From assembly GCF_019797865.1 (NCBI RefSeq), contig NZ_CP081869.1:3187501-3251500 (forward strand): DNA of 64,000 nucleotides, in the 5' to 3' direction. The notes under the pieces are model-generated. The model was not told where the DNA came from. It searched no databases and saw only the letters and a program-made list of their open reading frames with translations. Source of the DNA: Chenggangzhangella methanolivorans. Its GTDB lineage: Bacteria; Pseudomonadota; Alphaproteobacteria; Rhizobiales; Methylopilaceae. This document shows positions 45,606 through 54,886 of this stretch, piece by piece (the stretch's first letter is position 1; the number at the start of each line of letters is the position of its first letter). Both the position numbers and the translations under genes were made by a program.

Positions 45606-46324
45606 ACCGGCGCGGCTTCCTGACGGCGACCGCGGCGACGCCGCTGCTAGTCGTCCCCTTCGCCGGTGCAGCCGCCGGTGCGTCCGTGGAATTGGTGACG
45701 CTGGCCGATACCGCGTTTGCGGCTGATAAGGTCCACATTCTTGCTCTTAACGAGCGGGATCAGGCCAAGGTCAGAATGATCGCACTTATTGGCGATCCGC
45801 CGCCGTTAGCTCGCTGGCACGGCGCCGTTGACCGGCGTCTCGACATCGGCGGACAACCCGACATGTTCGACTACGCGGGCTTTCGCTTTGAGCTTTTCGA
45901 CCGCTCTAGCGATGGGGTCGAGCGAAGGCGATGGGTCATCGACGCCGCTCGAACTCAGCATCTTCGCACTCATGAGCGGTTGATCCGCGGCGATACCTCG
46001 AGCGCCGAATATCTCAGCACGCGGGTTTCGGCAGCCATCGCTTACGAGGTGAAAAAGGTGGAGGCGCTCAAGCGATCGGGGCTTGAGGCGGCTGAACACG
46101 AAGTGTCGCGAACCGAGTACATCGCCCAAAGAGCGGCGCGCGCTGTCATCGATTTCCGGATCGAAACGCTGTCCGAGCTGACGCTAAAGGTGCGCGCCTG
46201 GGAAGCGCTCAAGCGCGCCGATCATTACGGCGGCAACCTGAACAGCGCGACGATCGTCGTCATGGCCGATGCGCTCCGCATTTGCGGAACGTCCTCAGAT
46301 CGCTCTGTGCTGAGCATTCACTGA
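45602..46324 (+). CDS. Tat-exported hypothetical protein
   Basis: A 240-residue protein with a twin-arginine signal (MNRRGFLTATAATPLLVVPF, cleavage after AGAAAGA). The mature part is helical: LADTAFAADKVHILALNERD, RFELFDRSSDGVERRRWVID and AIAYEVKKVEALKRSGLEAA. No enzyme motif is seen. Export by Tat suggests folding in the cytoplasm before transport. Cargo of this kind is unusual for a prophage lysis or tail module. Function unknown. Confidence 0.45.
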   Translation: MNRRGFLTATAATPLLVVPFAGAAAGASVELVTLADTAFAADKVHILALNERDQAKVRMIALIGDPPPLARWHGAVDRRLDIGGQPDMFDYAGFRFELFDRSSDGVERRRWVIDAARTQHLRTHERLIRGDTSSAEYLSTRVSAAIAYEVKKVEALKRSGLEAAEHEVSRTEYIAQRAARAVIDFRIETLSELTLKVRAWEALKRADHYGGNLNSATIVVMADALRICGTSSDRSVLSIH

Positions 46325-46334
46325 CACGACAACC

Positions 46335-46363
46335 GGCCCGACCCTGCGAAAGTGGGGTCGGCC
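46335..46363. terminator. GGCCCGACCC hairpin, copy 1
   Basis: GGCCCGACCC pairs with GGGGTCGGCC just after the Tat-signal gene stop. Two related hairpins lie at 46638-46670 and 47226-47256. No long T-run follows, so termination activity is uncertain. Confidence 0.4.
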
Positions 46364-46431
46364 ACCTTCAGGAACGACCGCGCTCCAGAGCTGTTGGACA
46401 AGAAGCAGAATGCTCGAGAGGAGTGACCTCA

Positions 46432-46611
46432 ATGTCCGACGTAGGAAATCCCGGCGGCCCGGAAGTGCCGCCTCCGGGTGGGCCGATCTCTCCGACCCCA
46501 TCGCCTGACAATGTCCCGGAGCCGGGGCCGGACATCGTTCCGAACCCGACGCCCCCGTCTCCGGAGCCAACGCCACCTGAGCAGCCGCAGATCGATCCGC
46601 CGCAGAGGTGA
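46432..46611 (+). CDS. Proline-rich small protein
   Basis: A 59-residue ORF behind GAGAGGAG: MSDVGNPGGPEVPPPGGPIS followed by further Pro/Glu/Asp-rich sequence to IDPPQR. Such short PG/PE-rich proteins occur in rhizobial genomes and prophages without a known role. Low complexity makes homology weak. Confidence 0.4.
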   Translation: MSDVGNPGGPEVPPPGGPISPTPSPDNVPEPGPDIVPNPTPPSPEPTPPEQPQIDPPQR

Positions 46612-46637
46612 GGGCGACCGTCACTTGAAAATGAATG

Positions 46638-46670
46638 AGGCCCGACCCTGCACCCGCGGGGGCCGGGCCT
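46638..46670. terminator. GGCCCGACCC-type hairpin, copy 2 (bidirectional)
   Basis: AGGCCCG pairs with CGGGCCT, and CCTGC with GCGGG, between the convergent proline-rich and cold-shock genes. A short TTAACTTAAGG follows. Position and symmetry fit a terminator serving both strands. Confidence 0.5.
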
Positions 46671-46689
46671 TAACTTAAGGTCGTGAGGC

Positions 46690-46899
46690 TCACTCAGCCT
46701 TCAGGTTGTCAGCCGTGCTCTTACCCGAACGGCGGTCCTGGACGACGTCGTAGCTGACCTTCTGTCCCTCGAGGAGGGTGTGCAGGCCCGAGCGCTCGAC
46801 GGCCGAGATATGGACAAACACGTCCGGACCGCCCTGGTCCTGAACGATGAAGCCATAACCCTTCTGGGTGTTGAAGAATTTCACAGTGCCGGTGGCCAT
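46690..46899 (-). CDS. Cold-shock (CspA-family) protein
   Basis: A complete 69-residue single-stranded nucleic-acid-binding protein: MATGTVKFFNTQKGYGFIVQ with RNP1 (KGYGFI), then DVFVHISAVERSGLHTLLEG with RNP2 (VFVHI), then QKVSYDVVQDRRSGKSTADN. Length and motifs are standard. It acts as an RNA chaperone in the cytoplasm. Its presence in a prophage is notable but not unknown. The 380-base gap upstream (46900-47280) has room for a long regulated 5' leader, as is common for csp genes, and holds the third GGCCCG-type hairpin near 47226. Confidence 0.9.
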   Translation of the reverse strand: MATGTVKFFNTQKGYGFIVQDQGGPDVFVHISAVERSGLHTLLEGQKVSYDVVQDRRSGKSTADNLKAE

Positions 46900-47280
46900 C
46901 GCCGCGTTCCTTGACGTTGAGGCGCTGAGCCGCCTCGGATCGGATGCTGTCTAATCCCGCGGGCCAAAAATCGGAAGCAGGTTTGCGCTCGATTCGCGGG
47001 GCAGGGGCGGCCTTACGACTCGGCATAACCACTCGTTCGCCGCCCGCTAGCGGAATGAGCAGGACACGTAAGTCGTCACATGCTGTCCAAAGCCGCAGCA
47101 TCCAATCTCGACAATGTGGAGGGGACGATAGGCGGAGCCGAAGCCCCGCCTATCTAAAAGCCCAACAAGCTGAATAGCTTATTGGCAAAACTGGCTTTTC
47201 GGGCAAAAGCTCACCTAGCCGCCAGCCGGCCCGGCCCTGCGGAAGTTGGGTCGGCATTACCTGCACTAAGCGCAACCCAT
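46900..47280. other. Non-coding gap upstream of the cold-shock gene
   Basis: No supported gene in about 380 bases. It should contain the csp promoter and leader. A hairpin at 47226-47256 pairs CCGGCCCGGCCC-like sequence with GGGTCGGC. It resembles the hairpins at 46335-46363 and 46638-46670 and lies just after the stop of the AT-rich gene at 47281. Confidence 0.4.
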
Positions 47281-47889
47281 TCAAGGACTTGCTTCCACTA
47301 AGTTATAAAATACCGCTGTCCCAATGTTGGATCTCTTCACCTGAAATGTTGTGTCGATCTGCAGCCGCCATACGCCAGTGCCGCCACCCGTTCCGGAGAG
47401 CACTTTTCCACCGTTAAAATACATCGTTGCATGATACTGGCACCCGGGGGTGTCATCGTTTTCGTCAGTGGGCACAGGAATCGGAAACTCATATTTCCAA
47501 ACTAGATCTTCGCTATCACCATTAATCCTATCTGAGATTTCAACCCTTTGCTCGTACGTCATTTCTTTCCCGTTAGCTCTTTCCCATTCTAAAACAATTT
47601 CCTCAATCACATTCTGACGCTTCTCTGCTTCTTTCTCCTCAGCAGGTCCGTCTGTACAATATTCAAATATATTCCATGCACGCTTATCGGATATACTGAT
47701 ATCCTCGATTAAATAGCCAATCGTAACAAACTTGCCATTATATTTTTCAAGTATATCGATTGCTTTACGGTTCTTAGTGCTATAATTATACCTTATAAAC
47801 TCAGCTATTTTTGGAACATAACTTTGCTTCGAAAGAGAAAGAGATGGAGATGAAACTCGCGGAGGAGTCTTGGCAATATGCTTCCTCAT
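47281..47889 (-). CDS. AT-rich cargo gene, soluble hypothetical protein
   Basis: A 202-residue intact protein from ATG 47889: KIAEFIRYNYSTKNRKAIDI, LEKYNGKFVTIGYLIEDISI, SDKRAWNIFEYCTDGPAEEK, then a Glu-rich helix (NVIEEIVLEWERANGKEMTY) and a beta-rich end (WKYEFPIPVPTDENDDTPGC, TGVWRLQIDTTFQVKRSN). No family recognised. Base composition and codon use (many AAA, ATA, TTA) differ sharply from all neighbours, which points to recent acquisition from a low-GC source. It follows the membrane gene 47918-48572 by 28 bases; the two probably form one unit at the right end of the element. Confidence 0.5.
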   Translation of the reverse strand: MRKHIAKTPPRVSSPSLSLSKQSYVPKIAEFIRYNYSTKNRKAIDILEKYNGKFVTIGYLIEDISISDKRAWNIFEYCTDGPAEEKEAEKRQNVIEEIVLEWERANGKEMTYEQRVEISDRINGDSEDLVWKYEFPIPVPTDENDDTPGCQYHATMYFNGGKVLSGTGGGTGVWRLQIDTTFQVKRSNIGTAVFYNLVEASP

Positions 47890-47917
47890 TTCGGCATTGA
47901 AGTCGCGTATTCTAGCA

Positions 47918-48572
47918 TCAATGCGATCTGTTTGATTCCTGAATGATATTCGAGGTTAAAATACTTTGCTTTATGGTCTGAGATTGAAGTTGAATTTCTT
48001 TTTTATTTTCTCGAGAAATTTCAGCGATTAATCCAGTATTTGTCGAAATCTCGTTAACGTCTGCCTGCACAGATTTATTTACAGCTAACAGTTCCGCAAC
48101 TCCCTGCTTAACGCCAATCAACTCCACCTGGATTTCTTTTACTTGCGGCAAGAGCCGTGCAACTATCCCGTTTTCTTCATCGCCAGTCAACTTTTGCAAA
48201 AACAAAAAAAAGAAGTAGAGCGACGCAGCAGCAGCTGAAGCATTGCAGTTTTACATAGCCAGAGCCCCCGCTCCGATACCTCAAGATCGTAGAAAAAACA
48301 GCTAAAATCAAAAAAAACATCGCTGAATATAGACAGATTCCGCCTATTACGCTTGCTATATCAACGGAAAGACTAAATGCGGCAGAAAGCGGTGTGATTG
48401 TTATTAAGTCTTTACTCTTAAATCTGAGATAATAGGGAACTGCTCTAAGCATGGACTCTGGATCCTCGCCGCGCCTCTTCAGCCCATCATGCGGATTAAA
48501 TTTCCGCGCTAGCCGCCCCGGCCAAGCTGCGTAATTTTGATGCGATAGTTTCTGGCGCGCAACTATGTCCAT
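47918..48572 (-). CDS. AT-rich cargo gene, membrane protein with coiled-coil tail
   Basis: Read right to left from ATG 48572: a basic N-terminus, then two to three membrane segments (VIGGICLYSAMFFLILAVFS, LQCFSCCCVALLLFF). After a frame change in a T-run near 48200 follows a long coiled coil (LTGDEENGIVARLLPQVKEI, VELIGVKQGVAELLAVNKSV, NTGLIAEISRENKKEIQLQS). About 217 residues. Membrane segments followed by a cytoplasmic helix resemble the layout of SLATT-type effectors, but no residue signature proves that. Low-GC composition is shared with its partner. Confidence 0.5.
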
Positions 48573-48581
48573 ACGCGCGTA

Positions 48582-48601
48582 TTGGACATCCGTTGGACAC
48601 G
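48582..48601. promoter_or_regulatory. Candidate integrase arm-type site, right end
   Basis: TTGGACATCCGTTGGACACG matches 17 of 20 bases of the unit at 27931-27950 by the left end. It lies 29 bases inside attR. Confidence 0.5.
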
Positions 48602-48630
48602 GATCTCTTCAAACTAGCTAAGTGCCTGAA

Positions 48631-48681
48631 ATCCCTGGCGCTCCCAAGGGGACTCGAACCCCTGTTTTCGCCGTGAGAGGG
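48631..48681. repeat. attR, 51-bp direct repeat overlapping tRNA-Glu
   Basis: Identical to 27772-27822. It covers the 3' half of the tRNA gene from the anticodon loop to past the CCA end. The functional tRNA gene is therefore at the right end, with its 5' half lying outside the element. Confidence 0.9.
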
Positions 48682-48711
48682 CGACGTCCTAGACCGCTAG
48701 ACGATGGGAGC
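48636..48711 (-). tRNA. tRNA-Glu (anticodon CTC)
   Basis: Read on the minus strand from 48711. The acceptor stem is GCTCCCA with TGGGAGC, discriminator G, and CCA is encoded. The anticodon stem TCGCC/GGCGA holds the loop CTCTCAC with anticodon CTC, which reads GAG codons. The T-arm AGGGG-TTCGAGT-CCCCT is complete. The gene is intact in spite of the element inserted into its 3' end. Confidence 0.95.
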
Positions 48712-48933
48712 CGCTCGCGGGAAGGCGCTCTATAAACGGGTCGATCCGGCGCATCAAGCCGTCGTCGCGGGAAAATGCGCGCAGACAGCGCTCCGGACCG
48801 TCACGTCATGAGCGCGCCCGGTCGGAGCGGCATGCCGGGGCGTCTCCAGAAAGACGACGCGTCGCCTTGGCCCTTCGGACCCTTCGCAGCGCTCCGCCTG
48901 CGCGCTATCTTCGGGACGAGAGGAGTCCTCGTC

Positions 48934-49311
48934 ATGACCAGCAACGTTCCGCTCCGCGTCGAAGCCACGACCAAGGCGCTCGACCTGATCAAAGAGCTTC
49001 AGGACCAGCACGGCGACGTGCTGTTCCACCAGTCCGGCGGCTGCTGCGACGGCTCCTCGCCGATGTGCTACGCGGTCGGCGACTACATGATCTCCGACGA
49101 CGACGTGAAGCTCGGCGAGGTCGGAGGGGCGAAGTTCTACATGAGCCCCTCGCAGTTCGAATACTGGAAGCACACCCACCTCACCCTCGACGTGGTGCCG
49201 GGCCGGGGCGGCATGTTCAGCCTCGAGAACGGCCGCGAGGAGCGCTTCCACATCCGCTCGCGGATCTTCTCCGACGCCGAGGTGCGCGCGCTCGAGGAAG
49301 CCGCGGCCTGA
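48934..49311 (+). CDS. DUF779 protein
   Basis: A 125-residue protein from ATG 48934 (AGGAG upstream): VEATTKALDLIKELQDQHGD, VLFHQSGGCCDGSSPMCYAV, GDYMISDDDVKLGEVGGAKF, HTHLTLDVVPGRGGMFSLEN, REERFHIRSRIFSDAE. The GGCCDGSSPMC cluster with three Cys and the closing R-F-H-I-R-S-R-I-F are DUF779 hallmarks. The family is often found near aldehyde dehydrogenase genes. The Cys/His content suggests metal binding, but no activity is established. An in-frame ORF extends upstream to 48775 without homology. Confidence 0.85.
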   Translation: MTSNVPLRVEATTKALDLIKELQDQHGDVLFHQSGGCCDGSSPMCYAVGDYMISDDDVKLGEVGGAKFYMSPSQFEYWKHTHLTLDVVPGRGGMFSLENGREERFHIRSRIFSDAEVRALEEAAA

Positions 49312-49423
49312 GCGGCGCGCGCCGGCGCAAGCATCGTCAGGCGCGCCCGCCGGCTTCACATTCGCGCGCGGGCGCCAATCTAGCGGTTCACAATCCCTGC
49401 TGGACCGCCGGAGTCTCCGCGCC

Positions 49424-50215
49424 ATGAAGATCGACCTCTCGGACAAGACCGCCCTCGTCACGGGCTCCACGCTCGGCATCGGGCTCGCGATCGCCAAGGG
49501 ATTGGCGACCACCGGCGCGACCGTGGTGGTGAACGGGCGCAAGCAGGACGCCGTCGACAAGGCGATCGCGGCGATCAAGGCGGAAGTGCCGGACGCCAAG
49601 GTCGAGGGGATCGCGGCCGATCTCGGCACGGCCGACGGCGTCTCGGCCATGGTCGCGGCGCTGCCGGCCGTCGACGTGCTCGTCAACAATGTCGGCATCT
49701 TCAATCCGCAACCCTTCTTCGAGGTGCCGGACGAGGAGTGGACGCGCTTCTTCGAGATCAACGTGATGTCGGGCGTGCGGCTCTCGCGCGCCTACGCCCA
49801 GGGCATGAAGGAGCGCGGCTGGGGCCGCGTGGTGTTCATCTCGTCGGAAAGCGCGATCAACACGCCGGTCGAGATGGTGCATTACGGCTTCACCAAGACC
49901 GCCCAGCTCGCGGTCTCGCGCGGCCTCGCCAAGACGCTCGCCGGCACGGGCGTGACGGTGAACTCGGTGCTGCCCGGCCCGACGCTCTCGGAAGGCGTCG
50001 CCGAGATGCTGAAGGACGAGACGGAGAAGACGGGCAAGAGCCTCGCCGAGGTCGGCGCGGACTTCGTGAAGGCGCATCGCCCATCCTCGATCATCCAGCG
50101 CGCGGCGGAAGTGGAGGAGGTCGCCAACATGGTGGTGTATGTCTGCTCCAAGCAGGCATCGGCGACGACCGGCGCGGCGCTTCGCGTCGACGGCGGCGTC
50201 GCGGACACGATCTGA
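49424..50215 (+). CDS. Short-chain dehydrogenase/reductase
   Basis: A complete 263-residue SDR oxidoreductase. NAD(P)-binding glycine motif TGSTLGIGLAIA at residues 13-24, then VVVNGRKQDAVDKAI, the N-N-V-G motif VDVLVNNVGIF, the catalytic Ser in FISSESAINTPVE, and Y-x-x-x-K in MVHYGFTKTAQ. C-terminal features (VYVCSKQASATTGAALRVDG) are those of the 3-oxoacyl-ACP reductase-like group. Substrate cannot be told. It lies 25 bases before the RutE-like gene on the same strand, so the two may form an operon acting on a carbonyl compound. Confidence 0.85.
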   Translation: MKIDLSDKTALVTGSTLGIGLAIAKGLATTGATVVVNGRKQDAVDKAIAAIKAEVPDAKVEGIAADLGTADGVSAMVAALPAVDVLVNNVGIFNPQPFFEVPDEEWTRFFEINVMSGVRLSRAYAQGMKERGWGRVVFISSESAINTPVEMVHYGFTKTAQLAVSRGLAKTLAGTGVTVNSVLPGPTLSEGVAEMLKDETEKTGKSLAEVGADFVKAHRPSSIIQRAAEVEEVANMVVYVCSKQASATTGAALRVDGGVADTI

Positions 50216-50240
50216 GCCTTCGCCCGAGTAGGAGTTTCCA

Positions 50241-50843
50241 ATGACCGTCCAGAACCATCCTCCGCTCGACGACGCGGCCCTCGACGCGCTGTTCCGCACC
50301 GCGCGCACCCACAACTCGTTCAAGGACGAGCCGGTCTCCGAGGTGACGCTGCGGGCGCTTTTCGAGCTCGTGAAGATGGGCCCGACGAGCGCCAACGGCC
50401 TGCCGGGCCGCTTCGTGTTCGTGACCTCGAAAGAGGGCAAGGCCAAGCTCGAGCCGGCGCTCTCGGCCACAAACCGCGAGAAGACCCTGAAGGCGCCCGT
50501 CACCGTCATCGTGGCGCACGACCCGGAGTGGCACGAGAACCTGCCGCGCTTCTTCCCGCACGCCGACGCCAAGAGCTGGTTCGCCGGAAACGACGCGCTG
50601 ATCGCCGAGACCGCGTTCCGCAACGGCACGCTGATGGGCGGCTACCTCATCCTCGCGGCGCGCGCGCTCGGCCTCGACACCGGCGCGATGTCGGGCTTCG
50701 ACAAGGCCAAGGTCGACGCGGCGTTCTTCCCGGACGGAAAGCTGAAGTCGAACTTCCTGATCAATCTCGGCTATGGCGACGGCCAGAAGATGTTCGACCG
50801 CCTGCCGCGGCCGGACTTCGACGAGTTCTGCAAGATCGTGTGA
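50241..50843 (+). CDS. rutE: RutE/HadB-like flavin reductase (malonic semialdehyde reductase family)
   Basis: A complete 200-residue nitroreductase-fold protein. [80 protein letters not shown] and [20 protein letters not shown] are all typical of RutE, which reduces malonic semialdehyde to 3-hydroxypropionate with NAD(P)H and FMN in the cytoplasm. No other rut gene is in the window, so pyrimidine degradation cannot be claimed. It may instead serve general aldehyde or nitro-compound reduction with its SDR neighbour. Confidence 0.75.
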   Translation: MTVQNHPPLDDAALDALFRTARTHNSFKDEPVSEVTLRALFELVKMGPTSANGLPGRFVFVTSKEGKAKLEPALSATNREKTLKAPVTVIVAHDPEWHENLPRFFPHADAKSWFAGNDALIAETAFRNGTLMGGYLILAARALGLDTGAMSGFDKAKVDAAFFPDGKLKSNFLINLGYGDGQKMFDRLPRPDFDEFCKIV

Positions 50844-50874
50844 GGGGCCTCGAAGGCGCTTGAACCACCGCCGT

Positions 50875-50988
50875 GTCCCGGGCCTGACCCGGGACCCAGA
50901 ACCGATGCGGGCTCCGGGAAAGACGGCACGGGTTCGGCGTTCACCCGGGCGCCGTTATCGGTTCTGGGTCCCGGATCAAGTCCGGGAC
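50875..50988. repeat. Palindromic intergenic repeat (GTCCCGG type)
   Basis: Arms of 32 bases, 50875-50906 and 50957-50988, are inverted imperfect copies: GTCCCGGGCC...CCCAGAACCGAT and ATCGGTTCTGGG...TCCGGGAC. The transcript would form a long hairpin. Such elements are common between genes in Hyphomicrobiales. It lies downstream of the RutE-like gene in a gap without genes (50844-51100). Confidence 0.7.
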
Positions 50989-51100
50989 AAGGCGCCGGCG
51001 TTTCCGGAGCCTCACCGAAAGCAACGAGCTCTACGGCGGGCATGGATAGTCCGGTCAAGCGTTCCGACCGGACCATGACGGACTGAGGTTCCTCAGACCG

Positions 51101-51747
51101 TCACTTCCCCAGCGCCGCCTTGATCAGCGACTTGGCGTCCTCGCTCGCCCATTCGGCGGGGCCCGGCAGGTAGCCGATCTCGCAGCCGGCGCGGTCGATG
51201 AGCAGGGTCGTCGGCAGCCCCGTGCCGCGTCCGACGCTCTTCAGCGTCGAGAGCACCTTGCCCGAGGGGTCGTGGAAGAACGGCAGCTTGGTTGCGCCGA
51301 TCTCGGTCAGGAACTTCTTGGGCTTCTCGTCGCCGCCGAAATCGAGCGACACGGGGACGACCTCGAAGCCGTCGCCGCCTTCCTCGGCCTCGAGCCTGTC
51401 GAGCGCCGGCATCTCCTTGCGGCAGGGCGCGCACCAGGTGGCCCAGAGGTTCAGCAGCACGACCTTGCCGCGGAACCTGTCGAGGCCGACGTCCGCGCCG
51501 CTCGCGTCCTTGAAGGAGAGCGCGGGGAGGGGGCGGGGCGAGGACGGCGTCGCGACGCCCGCGACCTCGCCCTTGGCCGCGGCCTTGATGGAGGCCAGCG
51601 TCTCGGAGGTCGCGTGGCAGGCGGCCTCAGCCTTGTCGCGGCCGCCGATCCCGTATAGGGCGAGCGCGCCGACGCCCAGAAGCCCGAGCGCCCCGAGCAT
51701 CAGGGGCTTTGCGAAGGAGCGGCGCGGCGTTTCGCCGGTTTCCGGCA
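51101..51747 (-). CDS. tlpA: TlpA-family membrane-anchored thioredoxin
   Basis: A 215-residue periplasmic thiol-disulfide protein from ATG 51747. It has an N-terminal anchor ([20 protein letters not shown]), then the thioredoxin fold [40 protein letters not shown] with the CxxC active site, [20 protein letters not shown] and the cis-Pro in [14 protein letters not shown]. TlpA proteins reduce cytochrome-oxidase or cytochrome c maturation substrates. It is divergent from argH with 52 bases between starts. This adjacency to argH is found in many alphaproteobacteria. Confidence 0.85.
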
Positions 51748-51799
51748 TGTCTGACCTCGATAGTGCCGGCGCGCGAGGCGCGGGCGAAGGACCAATCCG

Positions 51800-53202
51800 A
51801 TGAGCAACGCGATGTGGGGCGGGCGGTTCGCCGAAGGGCCGGACGCGGTGCTGGAGGCGATCAACGCCTCGATCGATTTCGACCGCCGCTTCTACGCCCA
51901 GGACATCGCCGGGTCCAAGGCCCACGTCGGCATGCTGGCCGCCGCCGGCATCGTCTCCTGGGACGACGCGGCCGCGATCGAGAAGGGTCTGGACGAGGTT
52001 CTGGCCGAAATCGAGTCCGGGAGCTTCACGTTCTCGAAGGCGCTCGAGGACATCCATATGAACGTCGAGAGCCGCCTCGCCGACAAGATCGGCGCGCCGG
52101 CCGGGCGCCTCCACACCGCGCGTTCGCGCAACGACCAGGTGGCGACCGACTTCAAGCTGTTCGTGCGCGACGCGCTCGACGGGCTCGACGGCCAGCTGCT
52201 CGGGCTGCAGCAGGCGCTGGTCGACAAGGCGCTGAAACACGCCGGCGACGTGATGCCGGGCTTCACCCATCTGCAGAGCGCGCAGCCCGTCACCTTCGGC
52301 CATCACCTCATGGCCTATGTGGAGATGATCGGGCGCGACCGCGGCCGCGTCGCCGACGCCCGCAAGCGCATGAACGAGTGCCCGCTGGGCTCGGCCGCGC
52401 TCGCCGGAACCTCGTTCCCGATCGACCGCGAGATGACGGCGCGCGCGCTCGGCTTCGACCGGCCGACGGCGAATTCGCTCGACGCCGTCTCCGATCGCGA
52501 CTTCGTGCTGGAGACGCTGTCGCTCGCCGCGATCTGCGCCGGGCACCTGTCGCGCTTCGCCGAGGAGCTGGTGCTGTGGTCGACGCCGCAGTTCGGCTTC
52601 ATCCGCCTGTCGGACCGGTTCTCGACCGGCTCCTCGATCATGCCGCAGAAGCGCAATCCGGACGCCGCCGAACTCGTGCGCGGCAAGACCGGGCGCGTGG
52701 TCGGCGCGCTGGTCGGCATGCTCACCGTCATGAAGGGCCTGCCGCTCGCCTATTCGAAGGACATGCAGGAGGACAAGGAAGGGCTGTTCGACGCGCTCGA
52801 CACGCTCTCGCTGTCGATCGCCGCGACCGCCGGCATGGTCGAGGACATGGAGCCGAACCTGTCCGCCATGCGCCGGGCCGCAGGCGCGGGCTTCTCCACC
52901 GCCACCGACCTCGCCGACTGGCTGGTGCGGGTCGTCGGCATGCCGTTCCGGAGGCCCATCACGTCACGGGCCGTCTGGTCGCTAAGGCGTCCGAGGCCAA
53001 GGTCCCGCTCGAGCGGCTTTCGCTCGAAGCCATGCAGGAGGTCGAGCCGCGCATCGTCGAGGAGGTGTTCGCGGTGCTCGGCGTCCGAAACTCGGTCCGC
53101 AGCCGCGTGAGCTATGGCGGCACGGCCCCGAAGAACGTGCGCGCGCAAGCCCAGCGTTGGAAGCGGCGGCTCGCCAAGGAGGCGGCGAAGCTCGAGGGCT
53201 GA
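51800..53202 (+). CDS. argH: Argininosuccinate lyase
   Basis: Cleaves argininosuccinate to arginine and fumarate, the last step of arginine synthesis, as a cytoplasmic tetramer. [20 protein letters not shown] start, [58 protein letters not shown] and the lyase signature [20 protein letters not shown] are all present. The frame changes near 52955 ([19 protein letters not shown]); bridging gives about 467 residues, the normal length. As an essential biosynthetic gene its interruption is probably a sequencing indel. It is followed by lptM and lysA in the order usual for proteobacteria. Confidence 0.93.
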
Positions 53203-53212
53203 TGGATCGGAA

Positions 53213-53260
53213 CTGCGTGCTTCGAGACGCTTGGCTTACGCCAGGCTCCTCAGCATGAGG
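53213..53260. repeat. Palindromic intergenic repeat (GCTTCGAGACGC type), half copy
   Basis: CTGCGTGCTTCGAGACGC...GGCTCCTCAGCATGAG matches the left half of the full element at 55504-55618. It lies between argH and lptM. Confidence 0.65.
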
Positions 53261-53399
53261 ACTGCTTCAGTCAAGCCAGACCTTCCTTATCGAAGCACGC
53301 GCTCCCTTTCCTCAAGCGCATTTGCCCTCGACGGCCGCCGTCCCCCGGTTTATCCGGGGCAGGACGACCGTCGCTTCTCCCGATCCGAGGATCCGCCAC

Positions 53400-53591
53400 G
53401 TGCTGACCCGCGCCGCCGCCCTCGCCCTGATCGTCGCGACCGCGACGGCGCTCGCCGCCTGCGGCAAGAAGGGCGATCCCGAATATCCGTCCGGCACGCA
53501 GATGGAGAAGCGCACCCAGCCCGACGGCTCGACCGTCGAGAAACCGAAGCGCCCCGACCGTCCGTTCGTGCTCGACGGCCTGCTGAACTGA
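53400..53591 (+). CDS. lptM: LptM-like lipoprotein
   Basis: A 63-residue lipoprotein from GTG 53400: ALALIVATATALAACGKKGD with lipobox LAAC, then DPEYPSGTQMEKRTQPDGST and VEKPKRPDRPFVLDGLLN. The mature start C-G-K-K-G-D-P-E resembles C-G-x-K-G-P-L of LptM (YifL), which helps LptD oxidative maturation. The location between argH and lysA is where lptM is normally found. In this protein the sequence after the Cys is a little divergent. Confidence 0.75.
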   Translation: MLTRAAALALIVATATALAACGKKGDPEYPSGTQMEKRTQPDGSTVEKPKRPDRPFVLDGLLN

Positions 53592-53619
53592 CCGGCCGGA
53601 CCGGAGCGGCCGACACGCC

Positions 53620-54882
<1,263 letters not shown>

Positions 54883-54886
54883 GCCG

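Larger units (their letters stand above)
27772..48681 (+). mobile_element. Integrated prophage-like element in tRNA-Glu
   Basis: A 20.9-kb element bounded by identical 51-bp direct repeats, the right one being the 3' part of tRNA-Glu(CTC). The integrase lies 140 bases inside the left repeat. Modules from left to right: integration (27.9-29.2), AlpA-like regulator and small early genes (30.0-31.0), primase-helicase (31.0-33.0), small genes and a Nu1-like small terminase candidate (33.1-34.8), tape-measure region (35.6-41.4), minus-strand cargo (41.4-44.4), a structured RNA region (44.7-44.85), small plus-strand genes (44.9-46.6), and minus-strand cold-shock and AT-rich cargo (46.7-48.6). Large terminase, portal, capsid, tail fibre and a classical holin are not seen. 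The element therefore looks like a deleted prophage or a satellite. Confidence 0.85.
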
